Below, in pieces: positions 47,532 through 55,350 of a DNA stretch of 64,000 nucleotides. A program made the position numbers and the translations under genes. Where the stretch lies: positions 316,107 through 380,106 of the forward strand of contig LJIE01000001.1 in NCBI GenBank assembly GCA_001281695.1, in the 5' to 3' direction. The notes beneath the pieces were generated by a model that did not search any database, was not told the origin of the DNA, and saw only the letters and a program-made list of their open reading frames with translations. Position 1 is the stretch's first letter. Each line of letters starts with the position of its first letter. This DNA comes from a bacterium 336/3. GTDB taxonomy: Bacteria > Bacteroidota > Bacteroidia > Cytophagales > Thermonemataceae.

Positions 47532-47966
47532 ATGAACATTATCGCTCAAAATGAGGTATTATTTGATGATCAATACCTCACACTCTATTATGACCCAGCC
47601 ATTTCTTGTATTGTAAAAGAATGGAAACAAGCTGTCCCAGAAAATAAGTTTAGAGAGTTGATTATTCACCTTTTAATGAAAATAGTTCAGACTCGAACTA
47701 AATACAAAAATCCAGTAAACTTAATAGCTGACTGCAGAAAATTGGGAGGAGATACATTTACCCAAGAAGTGATAGATTGGCTAAATGCTGAAGTCCATAA
47801 GTTATATGCGATGAATAAAATCAGTAAAAAAGCTTTTGTTGCCTCTAAAGATATTACAGCCAATCTTTCTATCGTGAATTATATTAGTTCTAGTAATACC
47901 ATTGAAAACTTCACAATGACTATTTTTGATGATATAGAAGAAGCTAAAAGTTGGGCTAAAGTATAA
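47532..47966 (+). CDS. STAS/SEC14-like protein, copy 1
   Basis: 144 aa. The order of strands and helices and the phrases LTLYYDPAISCIVKEWKQAV, NLIADCRKL, ... AKSWAKV match STAS/SEC14 (SpoIIAA-like) proteins of Bacteroidota, in which a strand-turn-strand core ends in a helix with 'EEAK.W'. The core lacks the DSSG motif of phosphorylated anti-anti-sigma factors. Copy 2 follows 22 bases later and shares 34 identical residues in a row at the C-terminal part. Both lie downstream of a SpoIIE-type phosphatase gene. Binding partner and function are unknown. Confidence 0.75.
   Translation: MNIIAQNEVLFDDQYLTLYYDPAISCIVKEWKQAVPENKFRELIIHLLMKIVQTRTKYKNPVNLIADCRKLGGDTFTQEVIDWLNAEVHKLYAMNKISKKAFVASKDITANLSIVNYISSSNTIENFTMTIFDDIEEAKSWAKV
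47811..47954 (+). repeat. Duplicated coding block shared with 48277-48420
   Basis: The 3' part of copy 1 matches copy 2 at 48277-48420. Two blocks are identical base for base: 47811-47869 with 48277-48335 (59 bases) and 47913-47954 with 48379-48420 (42 bases). In between, most differences are silent. The 5' parts of the genes differ much more. Confidence 0.9.
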
Positions 47967-47988
47967 AATTAGATAAACAATAAAATAT

Positions 47989-48432
47989 ATGGAACAAAAA
48001 CAAGCTATGAGTGAAAGGGAAGTACTGTATGATGATGAATACCTTACACTCTATTATGATTCGTCTATTTCTACTATTGTAAAAGAATGGAAACAAGCCG
48101 TTTCTGAAAATAAGTTTAGAAGTTTAATTATTGAATTGGTTATGAAAATCGTTCAAATAAGAATAAAATATAAGAAACCTATAAACTTAATAGCTGATTG
48201 TAGAAAATTAGATGGCAATACTTTTACACCACAAGTAATAGACTGGCTCAATACAGAAATTCATAAGCTCTATGCCATGAATAAAATCAGTAAAAAAGCT
48301 TTTGTTGCCTCTAAAGATATTACAGCCAATCTTTCCATTGTAAACTATATTAGCTCAAGCAATACCATTGCAGACTTTACAATGACTATTTTTGATGATA
48401 TAGAAGAAGCTAAAAGTTGGATTAAAGCATAA
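47989..48432 (+). CDS. STAS/SEC14-like protein, copy 2
   Basis: 147 aa. It has the same fold as copy 1 with LTLYYDSSISTIVKEWKQAV, NLIADCRKLDGNTF and the C-terminal EEAKSWIKA. Differences from copy 1 are concentrated in residues 1-90 (for example NTFTPQV in place of DTFTQEV). The run LYAMNKISKKAFVASK and the residues that follow are identical in both copies. The start could also be at 48007 (MSERE). It ends with a very strong terminator, so the two copies form a transcript of their own. Confidence 0.75.
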   Translation: MEQKQAMSEREVLYDDEYLTLYYDSSISTIVKEWKQAVSENKFRSLIIELVMKIVQIRIKYKKPINLIADCRKLDGNTFTPQVIDWLNTEIHKLYAMNKISKKAFVASKDITANLSIVNYISSSNTIADFTMTIFDDIEEAKSWIKA

Positions 48433-48435
48433 TAA

Positions 48436-48471
48436 AAAAAGTCTTCTAAAACTATTTTAGAAGACTTTTTT
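48436..48471 (+). terminator. Strong terminator after the STAS-like pair
   Basis: 16-bp stem (48436-48451 with 48455-48470) with a 3-base loop, ending in a T run. Confidence 0.88.
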
Positions 48472-48548
48472 ATCGGCCTACACATCCATTTCATCGAGCA
48501 AAAAAACAATTCTACCGAAAACCAAGCAGAATCTATTTAAAATAAATA

Positions 48549-48556
48549 TATATTTG
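48549..48556 (+). promoter_or_regulatory. Candidate -7 element for the 76-aa gene
   Basis: TATATTTG, full match to TAnnTTTG, 18 to 24 bases before the candidate start codons. No TTG at the expected spacing. Confidence 0.3.
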
Positions 48557-48574
48557 TTTTGTACTTAAATATCT

Positions 48575-48805
48575 ATGCATATGAAAATAGTAGTTATAAA
48601 AAAATGGTGTGATGATAATATTACTCCATTAGCTTGGCAAAGAATAGTAATGAAAAATTTAGATGCCCTCAAAAATACAGGTTTAAACATTACTGAGCTT
48701 TCTAATCCTACTGATGCTATGGAACTTAATGATGTACTTGTTAGCTTGGTAAAAGAATCTATTAAAGAGGTTTATCAAATAGAGATACCTGTACATGCTC
48801 TATAA
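48575..48805 (+). CDS. 76-aa protein, single copy of an unrecognised WNPW domain
   Basis: 76 aa; ATGs at 48575 and 48581 are both possible. Almost the whole protein is one domain: IKKWCDDNITPLAWQRIVMKNL, with Trp11, Asn15, Pro18 and Trp21, then an acidic middle and a helix-like end. The same spacing W-x3-N-x2-P-x2-W occurs twice in the protein at 54814-55350. Length and composition suggest a helical protein-protein contact domain. No family is recognised. It stands between the STAS-like pair and the giant kinase, after a terminator. Confidence 0.62.
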   Translation: MHMKIVVIKKWCDDNITPLAWQRIVMKNLDALKNTGLNITELSNPTDAMELNDVLVSLVKESIKEVYQIEIPVHAL

Positions 48806-49268
48806 AAAATCATAATAATCTATTTTTGTCCAAATTTTGAAAAAATCTTATACAACAATCTTTGCAAAAGGTATTGGTGAAAACTATTATGGGTACTAGT
48901 TTTTATATGGTAAATAGTTTTAATTAATTAAAAAGTGTTGATAACTGAGAAGCTATAAAGCCTAATTCAAAACTATAACAAAAAAACATATCAATTACAG
49001 ATTATCGACAGAACACTTTGCTCATTTTGAGCAGATACTCATTTATATGTTTAAAAACTTTTTAAAGAGTAGTCAGAATACTGAATTAAAAAATGCTTGA
49101 AAAGTTATATATCAAAATGTTTCAGAAGTAATGATAGAAGTTATTTTTATGAAGGACTAAATTATTAGAACTCTATAAAATTATAGGTAAAGACATTTTT
49201 ATATGGCGATTTATTCAAAATATAAAAATGTATTTTGTTTTTTGTCAAAATTTAAAATCAATAGCAGT
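48806..49268. other. 463-base region without a supported gene
   Basis: Very AT-rich. It has an inverted repeat AAAACTATT/AATAGTTTT (48880-48888, 48913-48921) with a 24-base loop, and GCTCATTTTGAGC at 49020-49032. Neither is followed by a T tract. No protein frame with a plausible start is seen apart from an unlikely N-terminal extension of the next gene. It probably holds the promoter for the operon that starts at 49269. Confidence 0.5.
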
Positions 49269-49640
49269 ATGAAGTCAAAATTGTTAACACTTGTATGTAT
49301 TTTTGTAGGGCATTTTATATATGCTCAGGACGCCAAACCCAAAGCTGTAGCTTGGAGTGGCCAATTTGTAGTAGCAACTAATGGAAACTCTTTATTTACA
49401 AATTTTGGAGGACCCAGTATCAAAGCAGAGTTTTCTAAAAAATCATCTCTTTCTCTTGGGATGTTACCTTCGCTCAGAATTAATTTAGAAGAAAAAGATA
49501 GTAATAAGATTGTTTCTCCTATTTTAGGAATAGGTTTGCAATTTCAATATAAAAAATTTATATTGGCAATGCCAGCTTATTACTTGCCAGGTCCTAAAAA
49601 TTACTGGACATTAGCAGGTGGCATAGGAATCAAACTTTAA
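49269..49640 (+). CDS. Small secreted barrel-like protein
   Basis: 123 aa from the ATG at 49269, which gives a full signal peptide (MKSKLLTLVCIFVGHFIYAQ). An ATG at 49203 is in frame but would place 22 unlikely residues in front. The mature part is rich in aromatics and Gly with alternating pattern (SFSLGMLPSLRINL-like, LGIGLQFQYKKFILAMPAYYL, GGIGIKL at the end), fitting a small outer-membrane barrel or a periplasmic strand protein. No named family. It lies 26 bases upstream of the giant kinase and probably shares its transcript, so it may help sensing. Confidence 0.65.
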   Translation: MKSKLLTLVCIFVGHFIYAQDAKPKAVAWSGQFVVATNGNSLFTNFGGPSIKAEFSKKSSLSLGMLPSLRINLEEKDSNKIVSPILGIGLQFQYKKFILAMPAYYLPGPKNYWTLAGGIGIKL

Positions 49641-49666
49641 ATAACATCATATAAAAGCACTAAAAA

Positions 49667-52600
49667 ATGAAACGCTTTAAAACTACATACATTGTTGCTC
49701 TGCTCGTAATTGCAGTTTTCGTAATTATTGGAGAGTTGGCTGTTCAGCTAGGTTTGACAACTTTAGCAGATGATGCTCGTGTAATTAATATCTCTGGTAG
49801 ACAAAGAATGTTGAGTCAAAGGATTACAAAGAGTGCTTTAATTATGGGGCAAACATCTAGTCTAGAGGTATTTCAGACTAGAAAGCGAGAATTAACAGAG
49901 GCCCTCAATAATTGGAAAAAATCTCATGAAGCTTTACAAAAAGGTGATGTAGTTTTGGGAATAAAAACCCCGCCTAATAGTCAAGAAATTCTTGGAAAAT
50001 ATGCTGAAGTACAACCTATATTTGACCAAATGAAGGAAGCAGCATCTAAGATATCTGTACTTGATTTCAATACATTAGATAGCATAGGTCGTGTAGAAAT
50101 GAATGCTAATATTGAAATAATCTTAAATAACGAGGTTAAATTTTTACCTCTTATGGATGGTATTACAAACTTATATACACAAGATTCTAAAGGTAGGTCT
50201 AATACTGTAGGTTTAATTACATGGGGCGTAGGTATTACTATTGTAGGTATAATCGTTTTATTAGCTATCTTCTTTTTTGAGCCTGTAGTGAAGAAAATGA
50301 ATGTATACTTAGAAGAAATTGGAAAACAGACTAAAAAACTAGAACAATCAGAATTAGAAATGCGTGAAATTGCTGAAAAGCAGTTGGAAGCTAATGAGCA
50401 ATTGTTTTTAGCTCAAAGGCAGATGCAACAAAAAAATGTACAGTTGGAAACTTCTGATCAAGAAACAAAACGTCTATTAGAAGAGCAAGAAAAAGCTAAT
50501 CAGAAGCTTGCTGTTGCTCAAAGAGAGCTTCAAAAGAACTTAGTTGAGCAAAATAGAGCTAACCAAAAACTTACAGAAGCTCAAAAAGAAATTGAACAAT
50601 CTGAGAGGCAAATGAGAGCATTGGCAGAAGCTCAATTAGAAGCAAATGAACAATTGTTAGTAGCCCAAAAACAAATTCAAGAACAAACTCAAAAAATGAA
50701 ACAAGCTTTTGTAATTGCTAAATCAGGAGCTTGGAGTATGGAATCGAATATAGATGGTACAGATGCGATGCTTACTTTTTCAGATGAGTATTATGCTCTT
50801 TTGGGTACAACAGCAGAAGAACAAGGTGGTTATAGAATGTCTATTCAGGCTTGGACAGAGAAGTTTTTAGTGCCTGAAGATGCTCCTGATGTTTTAGCTC
50901 AGTTTGTTGATGTCTTGAAAAATGAAGAATTTAACTTGGTAAGTGAGTTTAGGCTTAAAAAAGTGAATGGGGATATTATTAATTATCAAACGAACTTAAA
51001 AACTAAACATTATCCACTACAAGAGAAAATAAGAGGAGAGGGAATAGCTCAAGATATCACAGAACGTAAGCAACTTGAAGAAGAAAGAGAACAAAGAAAT
51101 AAAGAGTTAAAAGAAGCATTTAAAATAGCGAAAATGGCTTCTTGGAGAATTGAGTCAGAAGGAACAGATACACCACTCGATAAAATTGTATGCTACTTCT
51201 CAGATGAATATTATGATCTTTTGGGAACAACAGCAACAGAACAAGGGGGATATAGGACTTCTTTTAAAGACTGGATTGAAAATTATCTACACCCTAAAAG
51301 TGTTCCCAATATTATGATTTCTATTGAACAAATGGCTTTTGTAACTGAAGCAGAGTCAGATATAGAATATCAATTAGTACGTACAAATGACAAGCAAATA
51401 GTTGATATACAAACAAGTATAGCACTCAAGACATTGCCAAATGGTAATAGAGTTATTACAGGTACAGCTCAGGATGTTACTGAACGTAAAAAAGCGGAAT
51501 TAGAAAAACAATCTCGCCAAGAGAAAATACAAAGATATAATCAACTTTTAACAAAGCTTTCAGTAACTCCTTACGAAGAATATGGTTCTTTGGATAATGC
51601 TATGCAAGCTATTACAGAAGCTATTGCCAATGGATTGGAAATAGATAGAGCAAGCATTTGGGATTATACAGGTAGTAGCATTATTAGCCACAATTTATAC
51701 GAAAAAAGTAAAGATAATCACTCTAAAGGTGTAGAATTATTTGATAAAGATTTTCCTGCATATTTTGATGCTGTGAAGAATGGGTTAGTAATTAATGCTT
51801 CAAATGCTCATACACATCCTAATACTGCTGAATTTTCCGATATTTATTTAACACCATTGGGAATTAATTCTATGTTAGATGTTCCTATTAGGGTTGGTGG
51901 TGAACTTGCAGGGGTAATTTGTTGTGAATATGTAGGTTCTGATTACAGAGATTGGACTTCAGAAGATGAAACTTTTGCTCGTGGTATAGCTGATATTGTT
52001 TCATTGACCATAGAAGCTGATAAACGCCAACAAGCACAAAAGGAACTTGCTGAAGCTCTTGATAATCAAAAAATTATTAATGAAAGCTTGACGCTTGCTC
52101 AAAAAGAACTATCTCGTCGTTCAGAAGAGCTGGAACGTTCAGAAAAAGAAATGCGTACTTTGGCTGAAGCTCAAATTGAAGCCAATGAGCAACTTTTATT
52201 TGCTCAGAAACAATTGCAAGCAACAACAGCTCTTCAGAAAGGTATTTTGGAAGGAGCAACAGTAGCAATTATATCTACTACCACAGATGGAATAATTACT
52301 TCTATCAATCCTACAGCACTAAGGTGGCTACAATATACAGAGGATGAGCTAGTTCATAAACAAAGTCCTGCAATTTTTCATGATATAAGTGAGGTGGTAG
52401 AAATGGCAGAAGTACTGAGTAGGAAACACAATGATAATATTGAACCTGGATTTGGGGTATTTATCTATGAAACTCAAAAAGGAATCACGAATTCATACGA
52501 ATATACTTATAACCGTAAAGATGGAACTAAATTTCTTATATCACTTACAGTTTCTGCTATTAAAGACGAAAAAGGTAATATTACAGGATATTTAGGTATA

Positions 52601-54760
52601 GTAGAGGATATTACAGAACGTAAAAAAGCTGAGCAAGAGCTATTAATCTCAACACAACGTTATCAAAATGTAGTTGAAGGTGCAGAAATCATTACTTATT
52701 CTTTGGATAAGAATGGAGTATTTACTTTATCTGAAGGAAAAATTTTAGCAAAATTAGGTTTAAAACCTGGGCAAGTTGTTGGTTTAAATATTCGAGAGCT
52801 TTATAAAGACGCTCCAGAAATTATAGAATTTAATGATAGAGCTCTTGCTGGTGAAGCTGTTCAGTATGAAACAGAAGTGGCAGGTCTTATCTTTTATAAT
52901 CAAGTTACACCTGTAAAAGATGTACAAAATGAAGTGGTAGGTGTTGTAGGTGTTGTTACAGATATTACAGAACGTAAGAAAGCAGAACAGCTCATCCAAG
53001 AGCAAACTCAAAAAATGAAACAAGCCTTTTTAATTGCTAAATCAGGAGTTTGGGGTATAGAGGCTAACTTAGATGGTAGTGATGCAAAACTTATTTTAAC
53101 AGATGAATATTATACACTTTTGGGTACAACAGTAGAACAAGAAGGAGGTTATGTATTGCCATTTGAAATTTGGGCAAATAAATTTGTAGTTTCAGAAGAC
53201 TTACCTTATTTAATGTCTTTATTAGAAGGTGTAATAAAAAATGATGAATATTCTCTTAATGCTGAACTTAAACTGAGAAAAATTAATGGTGAAATTATAA
53301 ATTATTATACAAGTATTAATACTAAAATTGATAAAATAAAGCAAAAAGTTAAAGGAGATGGAATAGCACAAGATATTACAGAACGTAAAAAGGCGGAAGA
53401 AGAAGTAAAACGTTTATCATTAGTAGCATCTAAAACAGATAATGCAGTTATCATTACAAATGGTGATGGTTTGATAGAATGGGTAAATGATGCCTTTGTT
53501 GAACTTACAGAATATACTTTTGATGAGGTAAAAGGTAGAAAACCTGGGTCATTTTTACAAGGACCTGAAACAAATCCTGAGGATATAGAAGGTATTCGCA
53601 AAAAGCTTAATAGTAAGATGCCTTTTTATCATGAAATTTATAATTATTCAAAATCTGGTATTGGCTATTGGTTATCACTCAATGTTACACCAATTTTAAA
53701 TGATAATGGTGGTGTTGAGCAATTCATTGCCATCGAATCGGACATCAGTGATCGTAAAGAAACAGAGAAAGAGTTGCAAAAAACTTTTGAACGTATTAAG
53801 AAATCTGAAGAAGAAATGCGTTTATTGGCAGAAGCTCAATTGGAAGCCAACGAAAGATTGATGATGGCTGAAATGAGCTTGAAGAAAACATTGGAACAAG
53901 AGCAACAGCAAAAATCGGAACTTGATAAACTAGTTGGACAGCTCAAAGAAACACAAACCCAACTCGTACATAATGAAAAAATGGCTTCGTTGGGACAACT
54001 TACAGCAGGTATTGCTCATGAAATTAATAACCCTATCAATTTTGTGTATAATGGTATTGATACACTAAAGATTTCATTGGATGATTTGATGGAGATTGTA
54101 AATAAATACAATGAACTTGATAAAGCTAATGGAAATAAAGAAGAAATAATAGAGGAAGCAAAACAACTAAAAAATAGCTTAGATTTTGAAGAACTCACTC
54201 AAGATATAGAGCATTTGGTTTCTGATATTAAGAAAGGGGCTGTTCGGACTATGGAAATTGTGAAAGGTTTACGAGTATTTAGCCGTTTAGATGAAGAAGA
54301 ACGTAAAATGGCAAATATTAAAGATTGCTTAGACTCCACAATTATCCTTTTGAATAACAAAATAAAAGGTAGAGTAGAACTCAAAAGATATTATGACGAA
54401 TCGATGCCAGATATTTTATGTTACCCAGGACAGTTGAACCAAGTATTTATGAATATCATCAATAATGCTATCCAAGCTGTTCCAGAAGATAGAAAAGATG
54501 GCGTTCTTGAAATTTATACAGAGAATCTACAAGAAAATATTGTAATTCGTATCAAAGACAATGGTTCAGGTATGAGTGAACAAGTGAAACGTAGAATATT
54601 TGAGCCATTTTTTACTACAAAAGCAGTAGGAGTTGGAACAGGTTTGGGTTTATCTATTACATTTGGTATTATTGAAAAACATAATGGAAATATCTTTGTA
54701 AATAGTGAAGAAGGACGAGGAACAGAGTTTGTTATACAATTGCCTAAAGCTTCACTTTAA
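49667..54760 (+). CDS. 1697-aa hybrid-sensor histidine kinase: PilJ-type input, six PAS, GAF
   Basis: Membrane helix near 10-30; PilJ/NarX-like input domain (about 31-175) with VINISGRQRMLSQRITKSAL; second helix about 180-203; coiled coils at about 205-343. PAS1 344-465, PAS2 481-608, GAF 622-787, PAS3 855-987, PAS4 998-1106, PAS5 1116-1243, PAS6 1247-1366. PAS1, PAS2 and PAS5 are close copies, and DNA at 50687 and 53002 is nearly the same. PAS6 is LOV-like but has Pro/Gly where the flavin Cys would be. Heptad phrases like EANEQLLVAQKQ recur four times. HisKA has His1451 in AHEINNP; HATPase covers about 1570-1695 with GLGLSITFGI. There is no receiver domain, so the partner is elsewhere. It sits in the operon with the WNPW and V4R-like genes. 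Confidence 0.92.
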   Translation: MKRFKTTYIVALLVIAVFVIIGELAVQLGLTTLADDARVINISGRQRMLSQRITKSALIMGQTSSLEVFQTRKRELTEALNNWKKSHEALQKGDVVLGIKTPPNSQEILGKYAEVQPIFDQMKEAASKISVLDFNTLDSIGRVEMNANIEIILNNEVKFLPLMDGITNLYTQDSKGRSNTVGLITWGVGITIVGIIVLLAIFFFEPVVKKMNVYLEEIGKQTKKLEQSELEMREIAEKQLEANEQLFLAQRQMQQKNVQLETSDQETKRLLEEQEKANQKLAVAQRELQKNLVEQNRANQKLTEAQKEIEQSERQMRALAEAQLEANEQLLVAQKQIQEQTQKMKQAFVIAKSGAWSMESNIDGTDAMLTFSDEYYALLGTTAEEQGGYRMSIQAWTEKFLVPEDAPDVLAQFVDVLKNEEFNLVSEFRLKKVNGDIINYQTNLKTKHYPLQEKIRGEGIAQDITERKQLEEEREQRNKELKEAFKIAKMASWRIESEGTDTPLDKIVCYFSDEYYDLLGTTATEQGGYRTSFKDWIENYLHPKSVPNIMISIEQMAFVTEAESDIEYQLVRTNDKQIVDIQTSIALKTLPNGNRVITGTAQDVTERKKAELEKQSRQEKIQRYNQLLTKLSVTPYEEYGSLDNAMQAITEAIANGLEIDRASIWDYTGSSIISHNLYEKSKDNHSKGVELFDKDFPAYFDAVKNGLVINASNAHTHPNTAEFSDIYLTPLGINSMLDVPIRVGGELAGVICCEYVGSDYRDWTSEDETFARGIADIVSLTIEADKRQQAQKELAEALDNQKIINESLTLAQKELSRRSEELERSEKEMRTLAEAQIEANEQLLFAQKQLQATTALQKGILEGATVAIISTTTDGIITSINPTALRWLQYTEDELVHKQSPAIFHDISEVVEMAEVLSRKHNDNIEPGFGVFIYETQKGITNSYEYTYNRKDGTKFLISLTVSAIKDEKGNITGYLGIVEDITERKKAEQELLISTQRYQNVVEGAEIITYSLDKNGVFTLSEGKILAKLGLKPGQVVGLNIRELYKDAPEIIEFNDRALAGEAVQYETEVAGLIFYNQVTPVKDVQNEVVGVVGVVTDITERKKAEQLIQEQTQKMKQAFLIAKSGVWGIEANLDGSDAKLILTDEYYTLLGTTVEQEGGYVLPFEIWANKFVVSEDLPYLMSLLEGVIKNDEYSLNAELKLRKINGEIINYYTSINTKIDKIKQKVKGDGIAQDITERKKAEEEVKRLSLVASKTDNAVIITNGDGLIEWVNDAFVELTEYTFDEVKGRKPGSFLQGPETNPEDIEGIRKKLNSKMPFYHEIYNYSKSGIGYWLSLNVTPILNDNGGVEQFIAIESDISDRKETEKELQKTFERIKKSEEEMRLLAEAQLEANERLMMAEMSLKKTLEQEQQQKSELDKLVGQLKETQTQLVHNEKMASLGQLTAGIAHEINNPINFVYNGIDTLKISLDDLMEIVNKYNELDKANGNKEEIIEEAKQLKNSLDFEELTQDIEHLVSDIKKGAVRTMEIVKGLRVFSRLDEEERKMANIKDCLDSTIILLNNKIKGRVELKRYYDESMPDILCYPGQLNQVFMNIINNAIQAVPEDRKDGVLEIYTENLQENIVIRIKDNGSGMSEQVKRRIFEPFFTTKAVGVGTGLGLSITFGIIEKHNGNIFVNSEEGRGTEFVIQLPKASL

Positions 54761-54813
54761 AATTATATAAAAAATTAACAAGAATAGTTTCTTAGATTTG
54801 ATATAAGAAAGTT

Positions 54814-55350
54814 ATGGAAATAGTGTCAGTAAAATCAGTCAAAGATTGGGCTAGGGACAACTGTCCTCCTTTATCGTGGCAGAGAGTAGTCTTTAGAGTG
54901 CTCCCGAAACTTAATCAAAAAGGTGTTTTTTTACATTTCTTTGAAAAAGACGATTATTTAATTCAAGAAGATGTATTGGCCATCATTAATACAGGTTTTG
55001 AAGAAATATTCAAGAAAAAATATGTTTATGTTACAAAAGAGGATTCTTCAACAATCAAAAACTCTTTTGAAACAAAAATAGATGAAACTTCTAAATCTGT
55101 CCAAAATAATACCTCTGATCAAAATTTTGTAGATACTCCTGTTAAAGAAGTGAAAGCTTGGGTTTTAAAAAACTGTTCGCCAACAGCTTGGAATACAGTC
55201 ATTATGAGTATGTTGCCAAAAATGAGAGAATTTAATATGACTTGGAGAAATCTAGAGGATGATACTTTTATTCTTGATAATAAAGTATTACAAGAAATTC
55301 AAAACATTACAGTTAAGATATACAATAAAACTTTAAACATCACGAAATAA
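54814..55350 (+). CDS. Protein with two WNPW domains
   Basis: 178 aa. Copy B is about residues 7-73 (VKDWARDNCPPLSWQRVVF, with Trp12, Asn16, Pro19, Trp22); a Ser/Thr/Asn-rich linker of about 35 residues follows; copy C is about 109-176 (VKAWVLKNCSPTAWNTVIM, with Trp116, Asn120, Pro123, Trp126). Each copy then has an acidic middle and a helix ending near a hydrophobic VYV or LNI. The linker looks flexible. The gene follows the giant kinase by 53 bases, and its stop overlaps the next start (TAATG), so translation is coupled. No catalytic residues visible. Confidence 0.68.
   Translation: MEIVSVKSVKDWARDNCPPLSWQRVVFRVLPKLNQKGVFLHFFEKDDYLIQEDVLAIINTGFEEIFKKKYVYVTKEDSSTIKNSFETKIDETSKSVQNNTSDQNFVDTPVKEVKAWVLKNCSPTAWNTVIMSMLPKMREFNMTWRNLEDDTFILDNKVLQEIQNITVKIYNKTLNITK
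54832..55341 (+). repeat. Two diverged copies of the WNPW domain
   Basis: Copy B is 54832-55032 and copy C 55138-55341. A third copy is in the separate protein at 48587-48787. Each copy is about 67 residues, and all keep W-x3-N-x2-P-x2-W, a Lys or Val-Lys before the first Trp, and a hydrophobic [VI]M or VF after the second Trp. Identity between copies is low, so the duplications are old. Confidence 0.7.

Noticed and set aside
48880-48921. Inverted repeat in the 463-base gap as a terminator or small RNA
   Set aside because: The loop is 24 bases and there is no T tract; in such AT-rich DNA a 9-bp match can occur by chance.
49203-49268. N-terminal extension of the small barrel-like protein from an ATG at 49203
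   Set aside because: It would place 22 residues before a complete signal peptide; the ATG at 49269 gives the normal leader.
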